64,000 nucleotides of DNA from Hygrocybe punicea (GCA_963556145.1 OY744473.1:4650001-4714000), one strand, 5' to 3'; counted from the first letter of the stretch, positions 11,069-22,936 are shown. The notes: generated from the letters alone by a model not told the origin. A program made the numbers and translations.

Positions 11069-11847
11069 CTGATAGATATTCTGAGTCGTGACTATCTCCT
11101 CTCACATTATCACGCGCAATGAGCCTGCTCGGTCTGCAGCGCATGCAATTCAATAGACTCACAAGCACGCCAACAAGGTCATGCCTAATATGAGCATCCT
11201 CAACCAGTGCACCATATTCCATACAATTTCGATCCATTGCCAGCATCTGGATACACACTGGTTGGGGGTAGAAATCTACATCAATGGCTAGTCTGCCACT
11301 AGCCTACCCCAACTTATTTAGAAAACAGTATATATAATGCCTGCCTTGCTTTGTCCAACTCGGCCTGCAGTTTCTCATGCATCCATTGCACTGCATACTT
11401 TTGGTGTCGACCAGCTGGTGCATTCAGCCTGTGTGTTGGGTCCCATATCTTCAGTATTGGGAGATTCAAACCCATATGACCATCTTTCATAAGACTGGTC
11501 TCGTCCAGAAGTGCTTTTGGGATCAGGAGAGGTATCACGTTATCAGGTCCATATCTTTCGATGCCAATTGTCATCATTGAGTCATACAGTTTGTCACCAT
11601 GGCTTTTCAACAATGGTTGCCAGTTGTAGCTCCCAAATTCCAGCTTGTAGGGACCAGCCACAATGTCGACCTGTGCGAAGCCAATAAAACATTGCCAGGC
11701 TTGAGTTTGAAGTTGGAGTGTGTGTGCTGCAAGGTCTGCAGCCTGCTTAGATGCAATAATACTAGTTGATGCCTGGGACAAAACATTCATGAGTGTAAGC
11801 ATGTCATTGTCATTCAGCACATGTACTTCTGGTGACTTTTTAACCAT
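11069..11847 (-). pseudogene. Second ParB-like gene (gene 3), partial or decayed paralogue of gene 2
   Basis: Starts at ATG 11845-11847 (MVKKSPEVHVLNDNDM). The 5' exon runs to about 11314 and includes FGSYNWQPLLKSHGDKLYDS, a DETSLMKDGH segment and PAGRHQKYAVQWM. These align in order with KVRTWNTRPL, DLASLMKD and VSGKHRVCSVL of gene 2, so the two are paralogues. A second exon at 11069-11246 is bounded by ATCCAG and GTATGTAT and encodes MLAMDRNCMEYGALVEDAHI. The link between the two exons is unresolved: stops follow the first exon at 11314 and no good donor precedes them. No later exons were found before the palindrome-rich spacer, so the gene is probably truncated. Confidence 0.45.
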
Positions 11848-11960
11848 GGTTGCCAGTGTCGAGGAGTGGGTAGGAGTTGTGGGTAAGTAAGATATTATTA
11901 AATATTTTATTCAAGCCAAAACAGCCACCTGTACAGATATTCAGAAAGCATCTGACACAT
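11848..11960. other. Upstream region of gene 3
   Basis: AT-rich leader between the gene 3 start and the hairpin array. No TATA element or other signal is compelling. Confidence 0.4.
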
Positions 11961-12900
11961 GTCCGAAGATTGATAACATCGGAGACATCCATGTACATAT
12001 CTGAACATTGATATGAATCGAACGGTCTGTATAATTATTAAATTATTAAATAATAATAATTGCTAACTCCATATGTATAGATGTTTGCAGATGTACGTCT
12101 ACTCATCTACTTCTCCGAACATCAATCCAATAGAGTTGGCAAGTATTATTATTTGATAAGTATATAATAAATGTCCACAGCCATCTGAACATTGATTCAT
12201 ATTGATGTTCGGATGGAGTTGGGAAGCATTATTTGATAAAGACATGATAAATGCTATACCCCTCCGAACATTGATATGACCCGATGTCCGGATGGAGTTG
12301 GCAAGTATCACAGCCATCCGAACATTGATCCAACTTGAAGTCCGGATGGAGTTGGCAAGTATTCACAGCCATCCGAACATTGATATGACTCAATGTTCGG
12401 ATGGAGTGGGCAAGTATTCACAGCCATCCGAACATTGATGACTCGATGTTCAGATGGAGTGGGCAAGTATTCACAGCCATCTGAACATTGATACGACTTG
12501 ATGTTCGGATGGAGTTGGCAAGTATTATTTGATAATAATAAAATAAATGATGCTACACCCATCCAAACATTGATATGAATTGATGTTCGGATAGAGTTGG
12601 CAAGTATTGTTTGATAAGTAAATAATGATGCTTGTCAACTCCAACTGAAAATCATTCATATTGATGTTCCGACAGTTGGTAAGTATTATAAGTACATAAC
12701 AAATGCTATACTCATCCAAACATTCAGCAGAAGTGATTTTCAGAGAGAGTTGGCAAGTATTATTATTATGTTGAAATAATACATGACCCCGGTCCGAACA
12801 TTGATTCACATCGATGTTCGGATGGAGTTGTTAGGTATTATGTGATAAAGACATGATAAATGCTGTACCAATCCGAACAGTGATATAATCTTGGATGTTG
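11961..12900. repeat. Tandem array of short hairpins (CATCCGAACAT/ATGTTCGGATG)
   Basis: About ten units of 55-100 bp. Each holds CCATCCGAACATTGAT, a few bases, then the reverse complement ATGTTCGGATGG, followed by AGTTGGCAAGTATT. Four units at about 12290-12530 are the most regular (about 59 bp). Outer units have extra AT-rich spacers (TTTGATAAGTA). Each unit can fold into its own stem. Confidence 0.85.
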
Positions 12901-13310
12901 GAATCTTGGATGTATGGTACAAGGTAATATTTGATAAGTCCATCCATCGAATGTGTTCAATGCACCATATGCAGATGCCTGCAATCCATGTACGGTCAAT
13001 TTGCGGAATGCAATAAGTTGATTCAAGGGATAAAAATGTGTCGTCGAGTGCACAGATGTCCATCTCCACCAGATGTGAGATGCACCATGGGTCAAGCTCA
13101 CTCAACCCGTGCATATGTTTCTATCTATCCACAACACATCATTCACAGTGCCAAAACATACTTAGAATACGTGATAATTTCCACTTCTCACAAGCCCAAC
13201 GCTGTTCTACAAAACACTATATATAATAGGTTATTATTTAGTGTGGTTGGATGGAGCAACAAATTAAATAACATACAAATAGTGCCACTGTAAATCAGTC
13301 AGCGCCAGCA
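12901..13310. other. No gene recognised
   Basis: Contains one further GGATYGAG-like palindrome (GGGTCAAGCTCACTCAACCC, about 13089) and AT-rich DNA. No coding signal. Confidence 0.4.
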
Positions 13311-14620
13311 TCCCCCCTGGGGGGAGATGTAAAATCTTTTCTGTGGCTATTAAAAATAGGTTTGTAAAATAATTTGGTGAGAAACTTGGAACTCACATAT
13401 TATGGATCCCCCTGGGATCCAGTCACAATTGCCCCCTGCCATCAGAGCCCTTGGGTGGGTACCCAAGTGCTGCTGAAACCTAGAAGAAGGTAATGTTTAT
13501 TTATTCTGGTTTTTTGTTTGACGCAAAGAAAACTCACATGTCCTCATCCACCAGATCCTCTACCTCCATCCAGAACCAAAAAACAAGTACCTGGACATTC
13601 TGGTTACACAAGTTAGTTACGCAAATTTTCTTAGGATAGCTAGTGGTTACCTCAATTTTCACTCTCTTGGCGTTCTCAGCCACTCTCATATCAATTATCA
13701 TGGCTTTGAAATCTGACAACTCATCCCCCTCCTCTCCACCTCTGACTCCGATGCTGTAAAAATATGATTTATTGAAACTTGAGAGAGATGTTTGGCACTT
13801 ACCAAGTGCCTGGTTTGATTAGGACAGCTGCCTGTCCTTCTGGCTTCACTAAAATATTATTCAATCTTCTGATGGGAGTAATTGATTTGTCTTCACTTAC
13901 AATTCACCCTGCTAACTCTTTTGTAACCCTCTTTGTATTTGTTGCAGAGGGTATCCAAGGCCTGAGGCCACATACGAGGGGCTTGAGCCACTGGGGCCAG
14001 GGTCGACTGGATGCTGCTGAGAGTTGGAATTGGGGCATTTGATATCAATCCATAGCTCTTTATATAAGTTTAGTATTGTCACATGTTTGGCCATGTATCA
14101 CACTTTGATGGACTTATTGTTGTCATCTGCCTATTGTCCGGACTTGTCCCAATTTGGTAATTGTCCCAATGTGGTGCATGAGATTGTCCTCTGGCCACAG
14201 TCTATGCATCTGGGTGGTTTATACCAATTTCTCCGTGGTTTTTATAACTTTATGGAATGTCTAATAGCCATCATCCACCTCTTCTTCTTCAGGACTAAGT
14301 GGCTTGTCTTCACTCATATTCTCACTCTCTACCTCATCACTCTCACTCTCAACCTTCACCTCCTCTGCCTCCTCCTCCTCCTCCTCTTCCTTCTCCTCCT
14401 CTTCACTCTGAATGTGTACTTTGCTGGGTGGAACCCAGCGATTCTTAGCTTTACCTGTTCGACGTTGTTTCAATTTTCAGGACCAATTGACAGCTCTCTT
14501 TACAACATCCTGAGACACCCCACTTTGCTTTAGCAAGGTCACTTGGAGTTTTTTCACTGCCGTATGAGTTGGTGCACGTCTGATTGTCATTTTCTTTCTA
14601 CCATCTCCAGTTTTGGCCAT
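13311..14620 (-). pseudogene. Hypothetical acidic nuclear-type protein (gene 4)
   Basis: Starts at 14620 (MAKTGDGRKKMTIRRAPTH). The first exon continues through a basic segment (KLKQRRTGKAKNRW) into a long acidic stretch (14261-14420) of Glu/Asp/Ser. A TGA at about 14478 interrupts the frame between VVKRAVNWS and KLKQRR. Later exons are suggested at about 13880-14020 (QALDTLCNKYKEGYKRV) and 13534-13740 (DFKAMIIDMRVAENAKRVKI), the latter followed by a GTAACC donor. A basic patch followed by an acidic tail is typical of chromatin or nucleolar proteins, but no domain is recognised. It faces away from gene 5, about 216 bp apart. Confidence 0.4.
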
Positions 14621-14836
14621 CCACAGAACCTATCACAATATCAGATATTGGAGACAAATCACTGTGGTCCACCCTGGCAGACATGAGCAGACAGTGGGAG
14701 TATTGGGTCAATGTAGTGGTAGTGTACTAACTTTTATTCACCTAACTAAAAGGCTGAAATATGTCACCATTGGACATAAACAAAGGTCATCATACTAAAG
14801 GGGTCTCTATGGTCACTTGTTGTTGGATCAGATTGG

Positions 14837-16062
14837 ATGGCAGACCCAGAACTTGCATCAGCATCCTCCAGCATGGTTCAAGATCCAGAAGAAAGGGTGG
14901 CCGACCTCATGGACTCCATTAGAGGGTGGTTGGTTGCAAACACAGCGTCTGATTCATTTACAACCGAAGTGGAGTGGAAGGGCGAGTTATGGGCTCAAGT
15001 GTTTGCAAGGCCAATAAATTTCACACAGTGTTGTGGACACTGGAAGGTAGAGTGCATTTGCACCCAACTCATAAAGGCGGTGGAGATTCACCTCCGCTCA
15101 GTGTGGTCTCATTGAAGATGCCAAACACAGTGTTTGGTATGGGAGTAGAAGCACTTCCTAACGAGGTATGTGGGGCTAGCAAGAAGCCAGACATCCTCCT
15201 CACAATCAAATTGAACCACAACACCGACCCAAGGGTAGACTTTCAGCACCCTGCAGCATCTGTGGTGTTTGGGCCACAACCAATAGTTTCCAAGCTGCCC
15301 ATCCAGGGCAAACCACCTGGTGGTAACAATGGATATGCAATGCAACAGGCAAGCATGTTGGGAACATTGTGCTGCTATCATCAGATAGCATTGGGAGCAG
15401 AGAAACCATGGTTGGTATTTGGGGCGATTACTGGGACAGAGTTGGAGTTTTATGCAATGGAGGGTACTAAGTGAAATAACGGCAAATGGCAGCTGACATA
15501 CTGCCCAATAGAGGACTGCTCCTTATTGTTGAACAGATTGGGCAACTGCATGGCAGTGTATGCGCTGGGTCGGTCATTGATGGCATTGGCAGAGAGCAAC
15601 CAATTGGACTTTGAACAGCTGTTTACCATGGCCGTGACTGCAGAATGGCAGCCCCCAAAATGGTGGCTCGACAGCACAAGAAGCAAATCAAACATTGACA
15701 CAGTCGCTGGTAGTTCGGACACTACAAGTGGTGTGATCAGCACAGGTCATAAGCGAAGCGACATGAGTGGTCTACCGACGCAAGGGCAAGGGAGCAAAGG
15801 CACCAGACATGGTGGGAGTGGTGGAGGGGCTGGAAGTGGGGGTGCCACCACAGACAAGAGGCGGAAAGTTGCCATGGGAGCAAGTCTCAGTAGCACATAT
15901 GTCAGTAGTGAAGGCAGTTCAGAGGAGAAGAGACAAGCCATCCTGGAGTGGTTGGGGAAGATGGCAGAGCCAGACATGGGGGTTAAGCCAGCAAGTGAAG
16001 TTGGAGTTACAGCAGAGTCAACAATGCCATTGGTCTGGTCTTGGTTTGGGCTTCAGCAATAG
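14837..16062 (+). pseudogene. Uncharacterised protein (gene 5) with frameshift and in-frame TGA
   Basis: Begins MADPELASASSSMVQDPEER. The frame shifts near 15005, then continues through HTVLWTLEGRVHLHPTHKGG, the conserved-looking SKKPDILLTIK and PWLVFGAITG. A TGA at 15472-15474 (possibly from CGA) is followed in the same frame by KWQLTYCPIEDC and a Gly/Ser-rich region with KRRKVA, a possible nuclear localisation signal, ending at 16062. The PD-x6-K string near 15185-15210 recalls PD-(D/E)XK nucleases, but the acidic residue before Lys is missing, so this is only a suggestion. No introns are needed. Confidence 0.45.
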
Positions 16063-16884
16063 TTCATCACCTGTATGTGTAGTGTTGTTTTGGTATTTCT
16101 ATCTTTGTATGTGAAGAACTTAGTCCACAACCGCCTCTGTTCCTTTATGGACTGGTCCTGTGCTGGAGCTCCAACTTTGCTCTAATGTGTGGCAGAGTGA
16201 ATCTATTGCCTCCAGCAAAGCAACACCAGCAATCAAGTGCACAAGGACCAGCACGCTCCTAACATTCACTCCGCCGTGCACCTAAGCAAAGTCGCTCTTT
16301 GAGCGGAGGGTGCATGGAGCATGACAGTGAGAGGTCAAATAGATAGGGACCTGTGCACTCCATAGTGCTTCATATATTTATTTACTCCATCATGCTTCTG
16401 GGTTTACACTCCAAGGAATTAGCAGAGGTGGAGGCAAGGCAATCACCCTTTAAGGTAGTAGAGTTGGAGGCTGGGCGGACATGGATCAGCTGAAGGGGAT
16501 CATCTATGGGTTGTCTGATGGCAAAAGAATGTAGGAGAGCATACCTCCGCTTTGTTCCTCTCTTATGAATGTCGGAGGTCAAGCGAACATGGGGCTGCCC
16601 AAATGCCAATAGGCATATGCATCAAGATTTTGGCATGGAGGGAGTTGGCAGTCAGATGGTGACTGCACAGTTTGTTGGCACATTATAATGGGTGATTCCC
16701 TTTTTTTCTCTTCACCACAAGCTGCATTCTATATTTAAAAGACACTTAATAATATGGTGTATTATGTGTCCAGTATCAAGTTTGGTGTGGATTGAGCTAA
16801 AATTGACCAAGGAATTCAAAGTGGCCAAAAACTGTCACCCAATGTTGCTCTATTTATACTCGGAGCTTCGCAAACTTCCGGGTC
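16063..16884. other. No feature recognised
   Basis: Spacer after gene 5. No splice-consistent frame, repeat or element terminus was seen. Confidence 0.4.
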
Positions 16885-18522
16885 ATGTGCGATAATGCCA
16901 ATGCCGATGATTCTTACCACAAACTAAACTCTGCCTCCTCCGACCCCTTGCCAAGCGGGGGTCCCCGGGCCTTGAGTGGCACAGGCCGTGCCAGTGCTGG
17001 GGCAGCCACCGTGGATCAGGAGCATATGCAGAGCAAATACGAGTACCGGATAGCCAAGATGCAGAGCCTGACGCCGCTTCAGTACGACCTGGGTGATACA
17101 GAGGCTAGGGAACGGACCTGGGCTGACAGCAGATGGAGGAAGTGCTGCAAGGGGTGCAGCGTGTGAGTGGCTATATCTACTCTCATCCATTAGTTGCTGA
17201 AGATTGGCATGCAGCGCGCTGACTGGTGCGAGAGGCTTCAAGAACAATGTGTGAAATTTCAAAGGGTGTGTGTCGTCTTTTTCTCCTCTCCCCCTCTAAT
17301 TTTTGCCCACAGCCAGATGTTGAGGTGGTGTATTGATGGAGCTGTTCGATCTATCCGGCCGTGATTACGAGAACATGAACGGACTCACTACCTCGACACT
17401 CAGCTCAAGCAATACAAGCGTAGTACGGACTTGCCAAGATTGAAGTCCGGAATGTGGAAGGTGGGACGGCCACTCCTTCTCCCGCACTCTGGATTTTTAG
17501 TGACGTCCCAGCTTTCCTGCAGGCTCCCAATCTCGACGACCAACTGCCTGTGTCACCGGACAATGGCCTACCCGACATCCACGTAACCGCCTTCCTTTCT
17601 GCGATAGATGGTCTCCTAACCGCTGGCCGCTCGAGTTCGCCGACCCGCGTGCTCACACCAATGAAGGCCGTCGTCAAAGCTGTCTCCGCAATCCTTGAGG
17701 ATATTCGAGCAGCGCACACAGTCAGATCGGCAGGACGCAGGCTCTGATATGCTTTCTGCATGGCGAGATCGAGCGGCAGCGACTCTCGGTAACCTCGTTG
17801 CTCCGTCTCACAAGCGCAGGGATGTCTCCTGTGAGCCTGGTTGATACGGCTGCGAGCCACGTAGCCGCGACTGTTACGGCGGTTGGGCGCGTATTGTCCA
17901 TACGCGAGGACCAAGGCAGAGCAGGAACAGTTCACTGCCACGTCGTCTGCGGGGTTAGCGGGCTCAGGCGCGTTCGCACTCGAGACTGTGGAAGAGGGGG
18001 GGACTTTCACGCAACGGGAGTACAGGATTGGGAATGATGCAACATCACCTGGGGCTACGCCGGTGGGGCTTGAGTCACCCCCAGCTCGGATGGTGTTAGG
18101 TGCGAGGCGCAAGGCCTCGTCGGAACCATCTAGTTCTGATACCAGGTCTCCTCCTCCCAATATTCAATCGGCCCCCGATCTCGACTGGGGTGCTTGTAAC
18201 GATTCTGATGCCACAGATGGAGGATGCTTGGTCGGAACTCAAGGTGCCGTACTCCATCAAGACTGTCTTCTTTTTTAAACTGATAGGGTGTGTGTGTGTG
18301 CAGCCGTACCTGAAAGCCCAAATAGAATTGATTGTGTACGCGATCCAGAGCGTTCTTTTGGGAGCCCGTAGCCCAACGCCGTCACCGGCGCTTGACGAGA
18401 ACCTGACGCAGATAAATGCGAGCATTGCCGCTGTGTGCAAAGACAACCTTCCGCCAAGGTCCGCGGTTGGGCTGTTTCTCCGCACGGCGATTCGCATGGA
18501 TCATGAGACGGCAAGTGGGTGA
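16885..18522 (+). pseudogene. SPA2: Spa2-like polarisome gene, frameshifted relic
   Basis: Spa2 is the scaffold of the fungal polarisome at growing tips. Plus-strand frames give, in family order, a coiled-coil-like block (16990-17130, KYEYRIAKMQSLTPLQYDLG), a segment with VLTPMKAVVKAVSAILEDI (about 17650-17705), MSPVSLVDTAASHVAATV (about 17820-17875), TKAEQEQFTATSS in a different frame (about 17905) and QIELIVYAIQSVL followed by ENLTQINASIAAVCKDNLP (about 18320-18450). These resemble the C-terminal half of basidiomycete Spa2 proteins as I remember them. At least three frame changes without plausible introns mark it as a pseudogene. The N-terminal Spa2-homology repeats are absent. Confidence 0.5.
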
Positions 18523-20917
18523 GTTGGTTGGAAAACAGCGATGGGGCCTTTCGCACTCATCTTTTTATCGCCTAACCCGCTCTTTGTCGAAATATGACAT
18601 GTGAAGTATTTTTTGCTTGACGATGGGCACGGCTCAGTGACGCTTTAATAACAGACACGGGGTTAGCGGCCCTGTCATTTCGTCGGTTGCTCCACCCTCC
18701 TACTCGACAAGATGGTGTGTCGCAATGTTTTGATACTGTGATCAATACCCTTAACGCTATGCAGATCCACAGATGGGCTCGGAGTCAACTTCCCCGTTGA
18801 ATCATTACTATGCAAGCATACGCAAGTGTTAACTGGTTGATCACACCACGTTCAATCTTTGAATCAGCGCTATGCACTCTAGCACAGAGACAGATTGGAA
18901 TGTCCCGTTCTTTCCACCCACCAAAATTCGCCTTCCACCACCATCCTTGTGTTACACCATCAAAGTTTTTGCTCTTCCGACCTCGTCGTCTCAATCTTGG
19001 TACACGTGAGTGGTTGTAAACGCGAAATGGCAGGAAGACTGAACTCGGCTGTCTTTGTCTACGCTGGCAGACCTAAGCCCCACGTTTTCTACTAGTCCAG
19101 TGCAATATGCATGGCGCTTCCGACATCATCGCTTCGAGTTCGACACGTGGCCACATATGTCCATGCCCATCGCTTCCGAGTTGCCCAGGGTTCGCCTTGG
19201 AGATCAAAGCTTGCGTCGACATAATGTTTGAGGAGGCAACCCCAAGCCTACTCGAAAGCAGTTGGGGTTATCGAGTGGTACACGGTCCAGAATTCTTCTC
19301 GAAACAGTTGGAGTAGAGGTCCTAATATCAGTGCAAGTTACTTGGTAAAGTTCCCTTCGAGGTGGTCCATATTTCAGGATACTTCTTGAGCGCAGCCTCG
19401 AGGCCAGTAGGGCAGAAAAAGTAACGGCTAACAAGGCCAAGGACGAGGTGTGTAACCTTTCCGATTTTATGCAATGCCTATCGGAAACACCATCCAAGGT
19501 GGCAACAATTTCGGAGAATACCACGAAGTTATTTAAGGACAAGGATGAAAGGTACTCTCGACGGAACACCACCTATTACGCTATCTTGAAGAGGTGTGAA
19601 CCCTTCGTTGGCACAGGCTCCCAGTACACCAATTGAATTAGTTCCGTTGTACTATGCATGAGGTTGAGAACATGAGGCACTAGGAATTGCAAGTTGTTTC
19701 GATGTGAGGGAGTTCCTAGTAGATTGCCGCACTAAGATCCTGCGCAGTAAAAGAGGTTTTGAATAGCACGCAAGGGATATCTGAAGGTGCAATAGCAGAG
19801 CTGGCGTCTCTCATATAAGAGGGAGCGGTCACCGATCTACATCTGGTCACCTGGCATCGAACTTGACATGGAGGCTTGATTCGATAGAGAAGGAAGGCTT
19901 ATTGACGACGACGAACGGTGATGAAATCAAGTTGTGCCGCTATCCTGGGGTGCAACTTTCTAGAGACCGATGTAAATAACTGGCCGTGGTAGGTATTCTC
20001 AAACTAGTACTCGTTATTGTACATGTTACAGATATAGTCACGATGAAGCATGACAGCGGAAGAGCTATCCTCGAATCGATCTTGGCGGCATTGGCGGGGT
20101 GGCTGTTACAGTCGGCTTGTTTGGCTTTCCCCTAGGCTTGAACGGTTGAACCCACTATACATCCGCGAGTTGTCAGGAAAGTGATGATTTGTTGAGATGG
20201 TGAAACACTCTGACCCATATTCTTCGAAGAGAGATCTAAATATCTAGGGTCAGGCTAGATACAGTGAATGTGAGCAAGACGCACGCTGCAGTCTCCTTGA
20301 ATTGTTGTTGTTGAGGAACGTCACTTAATTTTGCAAAGGCATTTGGACATCAAGGAGAGCGACTGGAGCGGGTGGACACTTACGGTGAACCAGCGGTTGG
20401 AGGTAACGCTTGACTAGCTTGACTGGGTGATGCAATCAAATCAGCCATCGCCCGCAGTGGAATGATGGTAACTTGAAATCTACCTGATCGAGCTGGATGG
20501 CGTCGGGACGAGGTCAGAATGGGACATGGTGGAGAAGTAGTGACAATCGATAAGTTTCAAACGGCTCCCCCATTTATATCTGCGGACCCAGCGCCTTGCA
20601 CTGCGACAGGCGCCTAGAGCAATATGCCATATGGACATTTGCACATGGGAGCATCACTTGGTAATGTTGCTGACTTGGGAGTATTCTTCGTGCTGTAGTC
20701 TGTAGTCTGTAGAACATTCGTTTCTTGAGTTAACAGCGCTGATGCTGAGTACACAGCTGCCTACTACGAGGGTGATTAACACAACCGTAGATTCATGGCT
20801 GCGCAGTGCGCACCGGCAGCTGCCAAGTAGGGTTGATTGGCACTACTGCAGAGCCTCAGGATTCCCATTGGGTACTGAGCACTGAGGCCTGAGGAGTCGG
20901 CCTCTTCCCAATTCCGA
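18523..20917. other. No gene recognised (2.4 kb)
   Basis: Short open frames occur on both strands (for example 19107-19316 and 19204-19572) without recognisable motifs, splice structure or repeats. It may be decayed coding DNA downstream of the Spa2 relic. Confidence 0.35.
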
Positions 20918-21011
20918 GTGGGCAGCCATGGAACGAACGAACAAAATATAGCCTGTACTAGTTATTTATTATTAATAATAAGTCACAGTGGCTCACCGTG
21001 GCCGATAGCTT

Positions 21012-22289
21012 GTGACCCACCCCGCGTTCTTCAATGGCCTCGACTCCATCCTCTGGTGCCCCATCGCCCCCGGACACTCCCCTCTCCACGCCCTTGTCAA
21101 GCGGCTACGATGCCCACCTCCCCCACTCTGCTATTCCACCCTCCTTTGCTCGTCGCCTGGTTCGACATGTTCATCTCCCCACCGGCATACGCATCTGCAT
21201 ACCCTCGACTCAACCCCCATAGCTACTTTTGAGACAACTGTCGTTCGCGTTCCATCAGTCGCTCGCGGAACGCATCCCCACCCACATGTTCCCCTCTCCG
21301 CTTTTCCCCCCTCGCGACCCAGTGCCGTCGCTGCTCCTAATGCCTTCAATGCGTATGCTGGATACTCGGATTACTCTAGCAGTATGCCTGGCACTGTCCC
21401 GAGCCCCTGCGAGTATTCCGGAAGAGCCCCCAGCTCAGGGCTTGGCACACACGCAGAACCAGCCAGTTACTGTGCAGATTCAGGGCAGGGGTGATTCGGC
21501 AAGCCACGATACTGGGTGTGTTCCTCCAGCTCTACTCTTCTCCAGCACCAGTACGACACCTGTGAACACACCAACGACTTCCAAGTCCCCCCTATCGCTG
21601 CTCCTCAGCAAGCCCTTCCGCTGCCCGAAACCGAACTGCAGCAAGAGCTACAAGCAGGCAAACGGGCTCAAGTACTTACCACATGACGCGTGGGAGTTGT
21701 AATTTTGCACCATCGAAAGACCTGGAACAGGTTCACGCGCTACTCGCCTCCAAGCGGTCAGCGCGCAGGGTCAGGTTCGGGGTCGCGCTCAGGACCCGCA
21801 TCTCCCATCTCACCCCAATCACTAGAGGTCGGTGGGCGCGGGAGTGACGCTACTACTGAGGCGAGCGTCGACATGATCACAGAGCATGAACTACGGGAGG
21901 TGGAGCGCGAGGTAGCAAGAAATTTACGCCCATTCGCATATGGCGTAGGTGACTGCCAGCGGCGGTACAAGAATATGAACGGGTTACGGTATCATTATCA
22001 ACATTCGGGAGAACACGGCGCCCACGGACTTGCGCTACTTGCGAGCGGAGCACACGAATGTTTGAACGGGGGTAAGAGCGGTATCCCGGTCGGTGGGAGC
22101 GCCCGCGAGCAGGGGAGGGACCATAGCAGTGGGGTGTCTACACCTGTGCAGCAACAACAGCCTCAACGTCAACCGGCCCACCAGCAGACGCAGCTTGCTT
22201 ACCAGCTACAGGCGCAGGCTTTCGCACACCCTCAGATATCGAATACGGGAATGTACATGGCGGGGATGGATTTCATCATGGCCGAGTAA
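21012..22289 (+). pseudogene. Sfp1-like C2H2 zinc-finger transcription factor, frameshifted
   Basis: A Ser/Pro-rich N-terminal part leads to a first finger at 21610-21680 (FRCPKPNCSKSYKQANGLKY). The frame is then lost at about 21680, before the His ligands; the expected HMTRGSCNFA lies one frame over. A second finger at about 21920-22010 reads RPFAYGVGDCQRRYKNMNGL followed by RYHYQHSGEH. The KNxNGLxYH core is characteristic of the Sfp1-type split zinc finger, which controls ribosome-biogenesis genes in yeast. The second finger has Tyr where the first Cys ligand should be. A Gln-rich tail ends at 22289. At least two frame changes plus the missing ligand indicate a pseudogene. Confidence 0.5.
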
Positions 22290-22777
22290 AGGTTTGGTTG
22301 AACTGATTTGGCGGGAGGAGATAAGGTCGGGAGGGATTTGATTTCTGGCACTTCGGACATCCACAGTCACCACCCACATTCATTGCGGTCCTCGTTCGTT
22401 TCGTCCAACGCTTCGTGGTCACCGGTCTCAAACAGTATAAAGTATACAGACGGTAACCTATCTATTGTGTCTTCATCGTCTCAGCTCTCGCCTCGGTCTT
22501 CTGACTCTTCTCTATGGTTGGGCCGTCGCCGGGATCGACTGACAACCAGACGCTCGTGTTTGCTACTTCACATGTCAATGCGGCTATAGATGCTGTCGTG
22601 GTCTCTTATTGAGCCTTGTATCTTCCTTGACATATACTATCCGGTTGGTTATCATTCCTACGTCTACCACAGTGCGCACGTCTGTTTCCTTCATCTCATA
22701 CAATCGCTTTGTCACCGGAGAGGAACAGGGTTCTCGATCTCTGTTCGTTCTTTGGTCTTTGGGTCTTGTTACTTTGG
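22290..22777. other. Flank between zinc-finger relic and YR1; no gene recognised
   Basis: Unremarkable sequence. The YR1 element starts at 22778 directly after ACTTTGG. Confidence 0.4.
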
Positions 22778-22936
22778 TTGTCTTCTAACAAACACAAAGA
22801 ATGAGTGTAAATTAGAATTAAGTCTATGTACGAATTTGGCAAGTTGTGGCGCGTCTGCCTCTCAGCTCGTGCCACTCCCACTTGCCACTCCAAAAGATCT
22901 TCCCTGCTCAATAGAGCAGATTATCTCTTTCATTTC
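22778..22936 (+). repeat. YR1 repeat A1
   Basis: 159-bp left repeat beginning TTGTCTTCTAACAAACAC, matching A2 at 27981-28139. The shared sequence ends at TTTCATTTC in both. Confidence 0.9.

Noticed and set aside
11961..12900. Regular repeats suggesting a CRISPR-like array
   Set aside because: Units are whole tandem hairpins without unique spacers, the window is clearly eukaryotic, and no cas-like genes exist.
14837..16062. Gene 5 as a PD-(D/E)XK nuclease
   Set aside because: The PDILLTIK string lacks the acidic residue before the Lys and no supporting strand pattern is visible, so only a mention is justified.
17405..18160. 251-codon minus-strand open frame
   Set aside because: Antisense to the Spa2-like relic, with no recognisable domain, while the plus strand carries ordered Spa2-like segments.
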